Of a DNA stretch of 64,000 bases, positions 51,216 to 59,616 are shown one piece after another (the stretch's first letter is position 1; each line of letters starts with the position of its first letter). Position numbers and translations under genes: made by a program. The DNA is from Micromonospora echinospora. Its GTDB lineage: Bacteria; Actinomycetota; Actinomycetes; Mycobacteriales; Micromonosporaceae. Location: positions 1,426,001-1,490,000 of the forward strand of contig NZ_LT607413.1 of NCBI RefSeq assembly GCF_900091495.1, written 5' to 3'. Below the pieces are notes generated by a model, which saw nothing but the letters and a program-made list of their open reading frames with translations, was not told where the DNA came from and did no database searches.

Positions 51216-51780
51216 GCAGCGCCGCGCCGAACGGCTGGACCAGCCGGCGGAGTCCCGCAAGATCAAGCTACCCCGGTTCGACCCGGAGGCGTTCGGACGC
51301 TGGTCCGAGGGGATCGCCCGGGGCATGGGCACGGCCAACTTCATCGTCTACATGACGGTGGTGATCGCGGCCTGGTTCGGCTGGAACACCCTGGCCCCGG
51401 CCCACCTGCGCTTCGACCCGTACACCTTCACCTTCCTGACCCTGGTGCTGAGCCTCCAGGCGTCCTACGCGGCCCCGCTGATCCTGCTCGCGCAGAACCG
51501 GCAGGCCGACCGGGACCGGGTCTCGCTGGAGGAGGACCGCCGCCGCGCCACCGCCCAGAAGGCGGACACCGAGTACCTCGCCCGGGAGATCGCCGCCCTG
51601 CGGATCGCCATGGGCGAGGTCGCCACCCGGGACTTCCTCCGCTCCGAGCTGGCCCGACTGGCCGAGGAGCTGGACGAGGCACAGCAGCGCCGCCACCGGC
51701 TCGAACGCCGGCAGCAGGAGAAGTCCGGCCAGCGCCCCGAACCCCTCGACGAGCCCCGGGACGAACCGGACGCGGGCTGA
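51208..51780 (+). CDS. DUF1003 membrane protein
   Basis: 190 aa. Two helices ('FIVYMTVVIAAWFGWNTLA', 'FTFLTLVLSLQASYAAPLILLAQNRQADRDR') are flanked by basic and charged stretches; the 'LSLQASYAAPLILLAQNRQ' block is the DUF1003 signature. A long charged coiled coil ends the protein. DUF1003 is often encoded after MgtE-CBS proteins. The ATG at 51208 is chosen; a GTG six bases upstream is in frame. Confidence 0.88.
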   Translation: MAEQRRAERLDQPAESRKIKLPRFDPEAFGRWSEGIARGMGTANFIVYMTVVIAAWFGWNTLAPAHLRFDPYTFTFLTLVLSLQASYAAPLILLAQNRQADRDRVSLEEDRRRATAQKADTEYLAREIAALRIAMGEVATRDFLRSELARLAEELDEAQQRRHRLERRQQEKSGQRPEPLDEPRDEPDAG

Positions 51781-51906
51781 CCGCGTACCCGGTGCCGCCG
51801 GAACCGCTCCGGCCGACCGGACAGGGGCACACGGCGGGCCGCCGACTCGCTCACACCGCCCCCGCTGCCCGTGGTCACGAAGGGTCGCCGACGTAGCATT
51901 GCCGGC

Positions 51907-53055
51907 ATGTCAGCACCCGTCAGCACCGTCTCCGACGCCGTCCAGGCCGCGCTGGCCACCGTCGACGACCCCGAGATCCGCCGGCCGATCACCGACCTCG
52001 GCATGGTCCGCTCCGCGGTCGTCGGCGACGACGGCGTCGTCCGGGTCGAGCTGCTGCTCACCGTTGCCGGCTGCCCGCTGAAGGAGAAGCTGCGCGCCGA
52101 CATCACCGCCGCCGTCGGGGCGGTACCCGGGGTCACCGGTGTGGAGATCGAGTTCGGCGTGATGAGCCCCGAGCAGCGGCAGTCGCTCCAGGCGAAGCTG
52201 CGCGGCGGCGGCGCGACCGAGGAACCGGTCATCCCGTTCGCCCAGCCCGGCTCCCGGACCCGGGTGTACGCGGTGGCCAGTGGCAAGGGCGGCGTCGGCA
52301 AGTCCAGCGTGACGGTCAACCTCGCCGCGGCGCTCGCCGCCCGGGGGCTCTCCGTCGGTGTGGTCGACGCGGACATCTACGGCCACTCGGTGCCCCGGAT
52401 GCTCGGCGCGGACGCCCGTCCGACCCGGGTCGAAGACATGATCATGCCGCCCCAGTCCCACGGCGTGAAGGTCATCTCGATCGGCATGTTCACCGCCGGC
52501 AACGCCGCCGTGGTGTGGCGCGGCCCGATGCTGCACCGGGCGTTGCAGCAGTTCCTCGCCGACGTCTACTGGGGCGACCTGGACGTCCTCCTGCTCGACC
52601 TGCCCCCGGGCACCGGCGACGTGGCGATCTCCCTGGCCCAGCTGCTGCCGAACGCGGAGATCCTGGTGGTCACCACCCCGCAGACCGCCGCCGCCGAGGT
52701 GGCCGAGCGGGCCGGTGCGATCGCCCTCCAGACCCACCAGCGGGTGGTCGGTGTGATCGAGAACATGTCCTGGCTGGAGCTGCCGGACGGCTCCCGGATG
52801 GAGGTCTTCGGTTCCGGTGGCGGGACGACCGTGGCCGAGTCGCTGACCCGGACCATCGGCGCGCAGGTGCCACTGCTCGGGCAGATCCCGCTGGACACCC
52901 GGGTCCGTGAGGCCGGCGACGCCGGCACTCCGATCGTGCTGGCCGAGCCGGCGGCCCCGGCTGCGAAGGCGCTGGACGCGGTCGCCGACCGACTGGCCGT
53001 ACGCCGTGAGTCGCTGCTCGGAAAGCCCCTCGGGCTCAAGCCCGCCGGCCGCTGA
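51907..53055 (+). CDS. mrp: Mrp/ApbC iron-sulfur cluster carrier P-loop ATPase
   Basis: 382 aa. It has an N-terminal MIP18/DUF59 domain ('VDDPEIRRPITDLGMV'), then deviant Walker A 'GKGGVGKSS', 'DADIYGHSVP' and 'LLDLPPGTGD'. In most Mrp proteins a CxxC follows later; here the region reads 'GVIENMSWLELPDGSRMEVFG' without CxxC, as is typical for actinobacterial members. The enzyme loads or carries Fe-S clusters. Followed by a strong hairpin shared with the convergent tatB. Confidence 0.93.
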   Translation: MSAPVSTVSDAVQAALATVDDPEIRRPITDLGMVRSAVVGDDGVVRVELLLTVAGCPLKEKLRADITAAVGAVPGVTGVEIEFGVMSPEQRQSLQAKLRGGGATEEPVIPFAQPGSRTRVYAVASGKGGVGKSSVTVNLAAALAARGLSVGVVDADIYGHSVPRMLGADARPTRVEDMIMPPQSHGVKVISIGMFTAGNAAVVWRGPMLHRALQQFLADVYWGDLDVLLLDLPPGTGDVAISLAQLLPNAEILVVTTPQTAAAEVAERAGAIALQTHQRVVGVIENMSWLELPDGSRMEVFGSGGGTTVAESLTRTIGAQVPLLGQIPLDTRVREAGDAGTPIVLAEPAAPAAKALDAVADRLAVRRESLLGKPLGLKPAGR

Positions 53056-53108
53056 CCGACGCCACCTGACCCCCGCCGTCTCGCGGTCCGGGGGTCAGGT
53101 GGCGTCGG
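53056..53108. terminator. Perfect 20-bp hairpin between mrp and tatB
   Basis: Bases 53056-53075 pair perfectly with 53089-53108, with a 13-base loop. The right arm contains the tatB stop and last codons. It can end both convergent transcripts. Confidence 0.8.
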
Positions 53109-53499
53109 TGTCGAAGCTGCGGGGCCGGGGCGGCGTGGCGGCCGGGGCGGGTCCGGAGCGCAGGTCCGTCGCGGCGGCCACGTCCTTCAGCTCCTGGTGC
53201 ACGCCGGTGACGTCGGTGCGCAGGTCGTCGTAGATGCCCTGCAACGGCTTCCGGATCGCCTGCTCGTCCTCCTCGCTGAGCAGGTGCTTGCGGATGAACG
53301 CCTTGGGATGCAGGTCCTCCAGCTGGATGTCGGTGCCCAACTCCCGGCTCAGGTCGGTGGTGGCATTCCGGGCCATGTTGCGCAGGTTGCGCACCATCCG
53401 CAGGCCGTCGCTGATCACCGCCGGCAGCCGGTCGCCGAAGATCAGCAACGCGAGCAGCAGCAGCGCACCGACCTCGAACGCGCCCAGGTTGTCGAACAC
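53095..53499 (-). CDS. tatB: Sec-independent protein translocase TatB
   Basis: 134 aa. One N-terminal helix ('VGALLLLALLIFGDRLPAV') is followed by an amphipathic helix ('DGLRMVRNLRNMARNATTDL') and an acidic/charged tail, as in actinobacterial TatB. GDxLP replaces the usual GPxxLP hinge. It forms the Tat export complex in the inner membrane; TatA/TatC are not nearby. The GTG at 53499 has GGAGG upstream. This gene and htrA lie on one strand, 74 bases apart. Confidence 0.88.
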   Translation of the reverse strand: MFDNLGAFEVGALLLLALLIFGDRLPAVISDGLRMVRNLRNMARNATTDLSRELGTDIQLEDLHPKAFIRKHLLSEEDEQAIRKPLQGIYDDLRTDVTGVHQELKDVAAATDLRSGPAPAATPPRPRSFDTDAT

Positions 53500-53573
53500 G
53501 CGCAACCTCCTCCTCGGCATCTGCGGGCAAGCGTACGCACGCCGGAGGGCTTCCGGGAGGGGGTGGCCGTCGC

Positions 53574-54953
53574 CTACTTGGCGTCTGCGGCGAGCGTCAC
53601 CGATGCGCTGTCCAGGGACGATCCACGCCGGTACTCGACCGTCACCACCGAACCGGGGGCGAATTTGCGGACCAGGGCGATCAGGTCGGTGGGTTCGGAC
53701 AGCGGACGCCCGGCGAGCCGGAGGATCACGTCCCCGGCCTTCAGCCCGGCCCCGGCCGCCGGCCCGGAGGGCTCGACCGTGACCAGCCGTACGCCCCCGG
53801 TGCCGGGGGCCGCACCCGGTCCGGGCACCTCGGCGCCGATCACCGTGCGGCGGGCCTTGCCGGTGCCGATGATGTCCTGGGTGATGCGCTTGGCCTGGTT
53901 GATCGGGATGGCGAAGGCGAGACCGATGTTGCCGGCCTCCTGCCCGTCGGAGACCAACGACTTGATCGTCGAGTTCACCCCGATGACCCGCCCCGCGCCG
54001 TCCACCAGCGGGCCGCCGGAGTTGCCGTGGTTGACCGCGGCGTCGGTCTGGATCGCCGCGTAGTAGCGCACCGGTCCACCCGGCTCACCGGCCCGCATGG
54101 TCCTGTCCAGGGCGCTGACGATGCCGGCGGTGACCGTGTTCGCCAGGGAGAGCGGCGAACCGATGGCGAGCACCGGGTCGCCGACCGCGAGGGCGTCCGA
54201 GTCGCCGAACTCCACCGGCCGCAGCCCGGTCCGGGCGACCTTGATGACAGCGATGTCGGATTCCGGATCCTGACCGACCAGGGTGGCCGGGGCCGAGGAA
54301 CCGTCGTTGAAGATCACGGTCGTCCGGCCGTTGCCGCCGGCGACCACATGGTCGTTGGTGATCACGTGGCCGTCGGCGCTGGCGATGAAGCCCGAGCCCT
54401 CGCTGGTGCCGGCGGCACCACCGACCCGGACGGTGACCACGCTGGGCAGCACCCGCGCGGCGACCCCGGCCAGGGAATCGGGCTTGCGCTGGGCGGCCAC
54501 CGGCGGGTCCTGCGACTGGGCCCCGAGCACCGTCCCGCCCACGCCACCGCGCACCGCGAACGTGTAGCCCAGTGCCCCGCCGAGCGTGCCGGCGAGCAAC
54601 GCGGAGACCACGGCGATCAGCAGCACCTGACGCAGCACCGGTCGGCGGGGCGTGTCCGGGTCGGCCACCGGCTCCGGTTCCGTCCCCGGTACCGGCACGG
54701 CCGGCAGCACCACGGCGGTGGGCGCGGCCGGGTCCCGCCACGGGTCGGCGAGCGCGTCGGACCACCACGGCGAGGTGGTAACTGTAGTGGGGTACGACCC
54801 GCCCGCACCGTGCGTCGGTGCCCCGTACGCACCGCCCGCGCCGTTCGTCGGCCCCCCGTACGCACCGCCCGTCGGCGCTCCCCCGGCCACCGGTGGCCGC
54901 GTCGGCGCGGAGTCGTTCGCGGCGGGCCGGCGCCAGTCCCAGCCGTCGGTCAC
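53574..54953 (-). CDS. HtrA/DegP-type serine protease with PDZ domain
   Basis: 459 aa. A cytoplasmic Gly/Pro/Tyr-rich part (about 120 aa) and one membrane helix ('LIAVVSALLAGTLGGALGY') precede the trypsin-like domain: 'TNDHVV' (His), 'DPESDIAVIKV' (Asp) and 'GNSGGPLV' (Ser). A PDZ domain ends the protein ('PSGPAAGAGLKAGDVILRL'). It degrades or refolds envelope proteins outside the membrane. GTG at 54953 has GGGAGG 8 bases upstream. Confidence 0.93.
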   Translation of the reverse strand: MTDGWDWRRPAANDSAPTRPPVAGGAPTGGAYGGPTNGAGGAYGAPTHGAGGSYPTTVTTSPWWSDALADPWRDPAAPTAVVLPAVPVPGTEPEPVADPDTPRRPVLRQVLLIAVVSALLAGTLGGALGYTFAVRGGVGGTVLGAQSQDPPVAAQRKPDSLAGVAARVLPSVVTVRVGGAAGTSEGSGFIASADGHVITNDHVVAGGNGRTTVIFNDGSSAPATLVGQDPESDIAVIKVARTGLRPVEFGDSDALAVGDPVLAIGSPLSLANTVTAGIVSALDRTMRAGEPGGPVRYYAAIQTDAAVNHGNSGGPLVDGAGRVIGVNSTIKSLVSDGQEAGNIGLAFAIPINQAKRITQDIIGTGKARRTVIGAEVPGPGAAPGTGGVRLVTVEPSGPAAGAGLKAGDVILRLAGRPLSEPTDLIALVRKFAPGSVVTVEYRRGSSLDSASVTLAADAK

Positions 54954-55190
54954 GTCGGTGCCTCCCAGTCCGTCCCGAGCCCCGTACGCCGGGGGCGGGC
55001 CGGCGGCACCGGCCCGGCCGCGACGGACGGGATCACCATCCAGGATTGCACGGATGCCCGGACCCGGGTCGGCGGTCGTACCGGCGAACACCACACCGAC
55101 CCGACCGCGTGGCTGCGCCCCTCGACCGTCGCCTCTAGGCTCATACCGCGAATCCGCCCCGATTCACTCCCGCCGCCCCGGAGGTGCCCC

Positions 55191-55841
55191 ATCGCCACGG
55201 CCGCCAGTTCCGGCAGTTCGACGGCGCAGGCCCTGCATTTCGCCGAGTCGTACGTCGCCGAGGACATCGTCCTGCGCACCGCCCGCAGTCTCGCCGAGGA
55301 GGTGGGCGTCGACGCGGTGACCACCGGAGCCGGCGCCGCCCTGCGGCTGCTCGCCGCCGCCGGCAGCGCCCGGGCGGTGGTGGAGATCGGCACCGGCACC
55401 GGGGTCAGCGGCATCTGGCTGCTGCGCGGCATGCGGGCCGACGGCGTGCTCACCACCATCGACGTGGAGATCGAGCACCAGCGCATCGCCCGCCGGATCT
55501 TCGCCGAGGCCGGCTTCCCCGCGGGGCGTACCCGGATCATCACCGGTCGCGCCCTGGACGTGCTGCCCCGCCTCGCCGACGGCGCGTACGACCTGGTGTT
55601 CGTCGATGCCGAGGTGACCGGGGTGAGCGCCTGCGTGGAGGCCGCGCTGCGGCTGCTCCGCCCGGGCGGGGTGCTCGCCGTCAACGGCGCGCTGGCCGGC
55701 GGGCGGATCGGCGACCCGGCCGCCCGCGACCTGGAGACGGTGACCCTGCGCGAGGCCATGAAGGCCCTCCGGGAGTCGGACGAGTGGGTGCCCGCCCTGC
55801 TCCCGGTCGGCCACGGCCTGCTCGCCGCCATCCGCTGCTGA
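55191..55841 (+). CDS. O-methyltransferase (SAM-dependent), apparent ATC start
   Basis: 216 aa. Family blocks: 'SGSSTAQALHFAESYVAED' at the start, SAM site 'VVEIGTGTGVSG', 'DVLPRLADGAYDLVFVDAE' and 'LLRPGGVLAVNGAL'. It is the small actinobacterial O-methyltransferase that usually stands near htrA and the sigma/anti-sigma region. No ATG, GTG or TTG is in frame next to the family's N-terminus. An ATC lies 6 bases after GGAGG and is taken as start. It could also be a point change of ATG. Confidence 0.82.
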   Translation: MATAASSGSSTAQALHFAESYVAEDIVLRTARSLAEEVGVDAVTTGAGAALRLLAAAGSARAVVEIGTGTGVSGIWLLRGMRADGVLTTIDVEIEHQRIARRIFAEAGFPAGRTRIITGRALDVLPRLADGAYDLVFVDAEVTGVSACVEAALRLLRPGGVLAVNGALAGGRIGDPAARDLETVTLREAMKALRESDEWVPALLPVGHGLLAAIRC

Positions 55842-55883
55842 CCGCCCCACCGCCGCCCGCTCCATCCGCCACCGGCTCCGGGT

Positions 55884-55937
55884 GGTTGCCGGGGTCCCCT
55901 CCTCATCGAAAAACGGTAGGAAGGGCCCCCTGCAACC
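55884..55937 (-). repeat. 54-bp palindromic intergenic repeat, copy 3 (inverted)
   Basis: Reverse complement matches copy 2 (22276-22329) at most positions, including the CCTTCCTACCG and GATGAGGAGGGG parts. It lies between the convergent O-methyltransferase and aminopeptidase genes. Confidence 0.9.
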
Positions 55938-55959
55938 AACCGCACCGGCAGCCGACGAC

Positions 55960-57426
55960 TCAGGCCAGCGTCGCCAGCCAGCGGAGCAGACCCCGGACGC
56001 CCCAGCCGGTGGCGCCCTTGGCGAGTTCCCCGTTCGAGTCGGACGACCAGGCGGGCGCGGACATGTCGAAATGCACCCAGCGGTCCCGCAGGTCCCCGGT
56101 GAACTCCCGCAGGTACAGGGCGGCGACCACGGAGCCAGCGCCCCGGTTCGGGGCGCTGTAGAAGTCGGCCAGGTCGCTGCCGAGATACTCCACGTAGTCG
56201 CCCACCAGTGGCATCCGCCAGGACCGCTCGCCCGCCTCGGCGGCGGTGGAGACCAACGCCTCGGCCAGCCCGTCGTTCTCGGTGTAGAGCGCGGCGGTCC
56301 GCGAGCCCAGCGCGATCGAGTTCGCCCCGGTGAGCGTGGCCAGGTCGACCAGCACGTCGGGGGCGAGCCGGTCCACCGCGTACGCGAGCGCGTCGGCGAG
56401 CACCAACCGTCCCTCGGCGTCGGAGTTGGTGGACTCGCTGGTCAGCCCGCCGTAGTGCTGGATCACGTCACCCGGCCGGAAGGCCGAGCCGGAGACCATG
56501 TTCTCGGCCAGCGGCGCGAGGGCGGTGACCCGGACGGGGAGGCGCAGCGCGGCGGCCCCGAGGGTCGCGGCCACCACGGCGGCGGCCCCCGCCATGTCCT
56601 TGCGCATCAGCTTCATGCCGGACAACGGCTTGATCGAGATGCCGCCGGTGTCGAAGGTGATCCCCTTGCCGACCAGCACCACGTGCGTCGTCGCGCCGGC
56701 CGGGTGCCAGCCCAGCTCGACGAGGCGGGGCCCCTTGGCCGAGCCGCCGCCCACGGCGAGGATGCCGCCGAAGCCCGCCTCGGCGAGCTCGTCGGGCTGC
56801 CAGACCCGCAGGTCGACCTCGGGCAGGTCGGCGGCGAGCCCGGCGACCTGGTCGGCGAACCACTCCGGGTTCTTCACCGACGACGGCATGTTGGTCAGGT
56901 CCCGGGCGAAACAGGTCATCCGGGCGGTGGTCCCGGCCGTGTCGAGCGCGGCAGCGTACCGCTCCGGCTCGGCGACCGCGATCTCCAGTCCGGTCAACGC
57001 GGGGGTCGAGCCGGCGTCGGTCAGCCGGAACCGGTAGGACGCCAGCAGCGCCCCCTCGGCCAGGCCGCGTACCGCCTCGGCCGGCGCGTCGGCCGGCAGG
57101 GCCACGGTGGCGGTGCTCTGTTCCGCGAGGGCACGCACCAGCGCCGCCCCGGCGGCCCGCCAACCGGTTTCGTCGCCGTCGCCCACGCCGAGCAGCAGCA
57201 GCCGTACGGGGGTGGCCAGGGGGCGCAGGTGGATCCGGGTCTCACCGGCGGCCCCGGTCAGTGCCGCCGCCGGCACCAGCGCGGTGGCCTCCGCGACCAG
57301 GTCGTCGGAGAGTGTTGCCGCCGTCGGGACCAGCGCCGCCGGGGCGTCCGTCCCCTCGACGCTTCGGACAGGTAGGACGAGGGTGTCGAACCGGTCGGGA
57401 CCGGTCACCAGGCGGATGTCCAGCAC
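55960..57426 (-). CDS. pepA: M17 leucyl aminopeptidase
   Basis: 488 aa. The M17 motifs are 'VLVGKGITFDTGG', 'MRKDMAGAAAV', 'NSDAEGRLVLADAL' and 'LATLTGANSIALG', giving the two-metal site and the catalytic Lys/Arg. A hexameric cytosolic enzyme of peptide breakdown. The start is a GTG at 57426 with GGAGG 10 bases upstream. Its promoter side holds two hairpins from the DUF3117 transcript. Confidence 0.94.
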   Translation of the reverse strand: MLDIRLVTGPDRFDTLVLPVRSVEGTDAPAALVPTAATLSDDLVAEATALVPAAALTGAAGETRIHLRPLATPVRLLLLGVGDGDETGWRAAGAALVRALAEQSTATVALPADAPAEAVRGLAEGALLASYRFRLTDAGSTPALTGLEIAVAEPERYAAALDTAGTTARMTCFARDLTNMPSSVKNPEWFADQVAGLAADLPEVDLRVWQPDELAEAGFGGILAVGGGSAKGPRLVELGWHPAGATTHVVLVGKGITFDTGGISIKPLSGMKLMRKDMAGAAAVVAATLGAAALRLPVRVTALAPLAENMVSGSAFRPGDVIQHYGGLTSESTNSDAEGRLVLADALAYAVDRLAPDVLVDLATLTGANSIALGSRTAALYTENDGLAEALVSTAAEAGERSWRMPLVGDYVEYLGSDLADFYSAPNRGAGSVVAALYLREFTGDLRDRWVHFDMSAPAWSSDSNGELAKGATGWGVRGLLRWLATLA

Positions 57427-57465
57427 GCTTTGCCGTACCTCCAGGGATTCTCAGGACACGAAGAG

Positions 57466-57495
57466 CCTGAGCCACCGGTGTACCGGTGGCTCAGG
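57466..57495 (-). terminator. Hairpin downstream of DUF3117 gene (distal)
   Basis: A perfect 14-bp inverted repeat CCTGAGCCACCGGT with a 2-base centre. It follows the second hairpin on the minus transcript and probably terminates it before pepA. Confidence 0.7.
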
Positions 57496-57508
57496 TTCTT
57501 CCGGACCA

Positions 57509-57532
57509 CCCGGGCGGCGGACGCCGCCCGGG
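57509..57532 (-). terminator. Hairpin downstream of DUF3117 gene (proximal)
   Basis: A 10-bp stem CCCGGGCGGC with a 4-base loop, 11 bases after the DUF3117 stop. Tandem with the hairpin at 57466-57495. Confidence 0.65.
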
Positions 57533-57543
57533 CCACTCCTCCA

Positions 57544-57711
57544 TCAGCCGGCGGCTGCCTTCAACGCGTCACCGAGCGCGTTGGCCTCGTCGGGAGTCAT
57601 CTCGACGACGAGCCGGCCACCACCCTCCAGCGGAACCCGCATGACGATGCCCCGGCCCTCCTTGGTGACCTCCAGCGGACCGTCGCCCGTCCGCGGCTTC
57701 ATCGCCGCCAT
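57544..57711 (-). CDS. DUF3117 small protein (55 aa)
   Basis: Starts 'AAMKPRTGDGPLEVTKEGRG' and continues 'RVPLEGGGRLVVEMTPDEANALGDAL', which is the highly conserved DUF3117 sequence present in almost all actinobacteria. Its function is unknown. GGGGAG is 6 bases before the ATG at 57711. A monocistronic unit ended by two hairpins. Confidence 0.9.
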   Translation of the reverse strand: MAAMKPRTGDGPLEVTKEGRGIVMRVPLEGGGRLVVEMTPDEANALGDALKAAAG

Positions 57712-57888
57712 GTTGTCTCCCCTCAGACCTACACCAGGGTCGGTGGGTTGCCCCACAGCCACTACGCGTTAAACCCACCACGCGCCGACGCGCGGTGCTG
57801 ACCAACGATTTTCCCTGATGAACACCGCCGGACCCAAACCGAAGCAGCATTGATGTAACAGCGTCTAGCATATCCCGAGTAGGCCTGT

Positions 57889-57903
57889 CACAATGTGCGG
57901 TCA
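57889..57903 (+). promoter_or_regulatory. Possible leaderless promoter for the PaaX gene
   Basis: CACAAT at 57889-57894 lies 8 bases before the ATG at 57903, which has no ribosome site. This is the spacing of a -10 box for a leaderless mRNA, which are common in actinobacteria. No clear -35 is seen. Confidence 0.4.
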
Positions 57904-58721
57904 TGCAGGCACGGTCGGCACTCTTCGACCTGTACGGCGACCACCTCCGTCCCCGGGGCGGCCGGGCACCGGTCGCCGCCCTGGTCAAACTGCTCGCACC
58001 ACTCGGTATCGCGCCCCCAGCCGTGCGTACCGCGGTCTCCCGGATGGTGCGACAGGGCTGGTTGGACCCGCTCCGACTCGCCTCCGGACCGGGCTACGCG
58101 ATCACCCCGAAGGCGGCCCGCCGACTCGACGAGGCCGCGTCCCGGATCTACCGCACCGCCCGGACCGGTTGGGACGGCCGGTTCGACCTGATCGTGCTCG
58201 ACGCGCCGAGTGGTCGCCGGGAGCGGCAGCGACTCGCCACGACCCTGCGTTTCCTCGGCTACGGCACCCTCGACGAACAGACCTGGATCGCCACCCGGGC
58301 GGCCGAGGACACCGACGCCGTGCTGGCCGAGGCCGGCGTCCGGTACGAGCGGTTCAGCGCCGCCCACGCCGCCGGCACGCCGGGCGCGGTGGCCATGGTC
58401 CGTCGCGCCTGGGACCTCGCCGAGATCGGCCAGGCGTACGAGGACTTCGTCGCCGAGCAGCGCCCCCTGCTGGCCACGGTCAACGCACGCAGTGGCGACG
58501 AGGAGGCGTACGCGGCACGATTCCGACTGGTGCACGCGTGGCGTACCTTCCTGTTCAAGGATCCGCAGTTGCCCCCGGCCCTGCTGCCCGAGCGCTGGCC
58601 CGGCACCAGCGCCGCCAGTTTCTTCGACCGACACGCGGCCCGGCTCCGCCCGGCCGCCGACCGGTACGTGGAGCAGTGCCTCGAACTGGGCCACCGCGCC
58701 GTACGACAGAAGGGTCGTTAG
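57903..58721 (+). CDS. PaaX-family transcriptional regulator
   Basis: 272 aa. The N-terminal winged helix begins 'QARSALFDLYGDHLRPRGGRAPVAALVKLLAPLGI' (shown in part), with 'AVRTAVSRMVRQGWL' as recognition region. The middle ('DEQTWIATRA') and C-terminal domains ('YEDFVAEQRPLL', 'FRLVHAWRTFLFKDPQLP') are those of PaaX, the phenylacetyl-CoA-responsive repressor. Other paa genes are absent here. The enoyl-CoA hydratase gene follows 4 bases after the stop. Confidence 0.88.
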   Translation: MQARSALFDLYGDHLRPRGGRAPVAALVKLLAPLGIAPPAVRTAVSRMVRQGWLDPLRLASGPGYAITPKAARRLDEAASRIYRTARTGWDGRFDLIVLDAPSGRRERQRLATTLRFLGYGTLDEQTWIATRAAEDTDAVLAEAGVRYERFSAAHAAGTPGAVAMVRRAWDLAEIGQAYEDFVAEQRPLLATVNARSGDEEAYAARFRLVHAWRTFLFKDPQLPPALLPERWPGTSAASFFDRHAARLRPAADRYVEQCLELGHRAVRQKGR

Positions 58722-58725
58722 ACAC

Positions 58726-59517
58726 GTGACCGAGCCGCTCCTGGTCGACCGCACCGACGCCGTCGTCACCCTGACGCTGAACCGCCCGACGGCCATGAAC
58801 GCGCTCGACGTCGCGCTCAAGGAGGCCCTGCGCGACACCCTCGCCGAGCTGGAGACCGACCGGACCTGCCGGGCGGTGGTGCTCGCCGGCGCGGGCGGGC
58901 AGTTCAGCGCCGGCCAGGACCTGCGGGAACACGTGGAGACCCTGGAGTCGACCAAGGGCGACCCGTTGGCCACGGTCGGCGCGCACTACAACCCGATCGC
59001 CGCCCGCCTGGCCAACCTGCCCAAGCCGGTGGTCGCGGCGGTACGTGGCATGGCCGCCGGCGCCGGAGCGTCGCTGGCCTTCCTCGCCGACATCCGGATC
59101 GGTGGGCCGAGGACCAAGTTCCTGATGGCCTTCGCCAAGGTCGGGCTGGCCGCCGACACCGGCGCCTCCTGGACCCTGCCCCGGCTGGTCGGTCACGCCA
59201 AGGCGGTCGAGCTGCTGATGCTGGCCGAGCCGGTGGGTGCCGAGGAGGCCCGGCAGCTGGGGCTGCTCAACCAGCTCGTGGCGGACGACGAGCAGGTGCT
59301 GCCGACCGCCCAGGAGCTCGCCGCCCGGCTGGCCGCCGGCCCGACCGTCGCGTACGGGGCGATCAAGCGCCAGCTTTCCATCGCCGACGCGGGCACGCTC
59401 GCCGACGCGCTGGCCGCCGAGGCGCAGGCGCAGACGATCTGCGGGGGCACCGCCGACCACCGCGCCGCCACCCACGCCTTCGTGCGCAAGGAGCAGCCGG
59501 TCTACGAGGGGCGCTGA
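58726..59517 (+). CDS. Enoyl-CoA hydratase/isomerase family protein
   Basis: 263 aa from a GTG. Crotonase motifs are 'LNRPTAMNALD', 'GGQFSAGQDL' (oxyanion hole), 'KPVVAAVRGMAAGAGASLAFLADIR' (in part) and 'KVGLAADTGASWTLPRLVG'. Asp in 'ADTG' and lack of a Glu at the first acid position are as in PaaG-type isomerases. With PaaX upstream, a role in phenylacetate or aromatic-CoA breakdown is likely. Confidence 0.9.
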   Translation: MTEPLLVDRTDAVVTLTLNRPTAMNALDVALKEALRDTLAELETDRTCRAVVLAGAGGQFSAGQDLREHVETLESTKGDPLATVGAHYNPIAARLANLPKPVVAAVRGMAAGAGASLAFLADIRIGGPRTKFLMAFAKVGLAADTGASWTLPRLVGHAKAVELLMLAEPVGAEEARQLGLLNQLVADDEQVLPTAQELAARLAAGPTVAYGAIKRQLSIADAGTLADALAAEAQAQTICGGTADHRAATHAFVRKEQPVYEGR

Positions 59518-59547
59518 GCCTCCCGCCCGCCCCGTCGGGCGCTCCCG

Positions 59548-59601
59548 GATCGGGGCAGGTCGGGCCCGACCCGGCGCGGGGCACCCCGACCTGCCGCGAT
59601 C
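59548..59601. terminator. Hairpin between convergent genes
   Basis: A 17-bp stem with one mismatch and a 20-base loop, between enoyl-CoA hydratase and the SDR. Likely bidirectional terminator. Confidence 0.6.
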
Positions 59602-59616
59602 AGAGTGGGTCATGAG

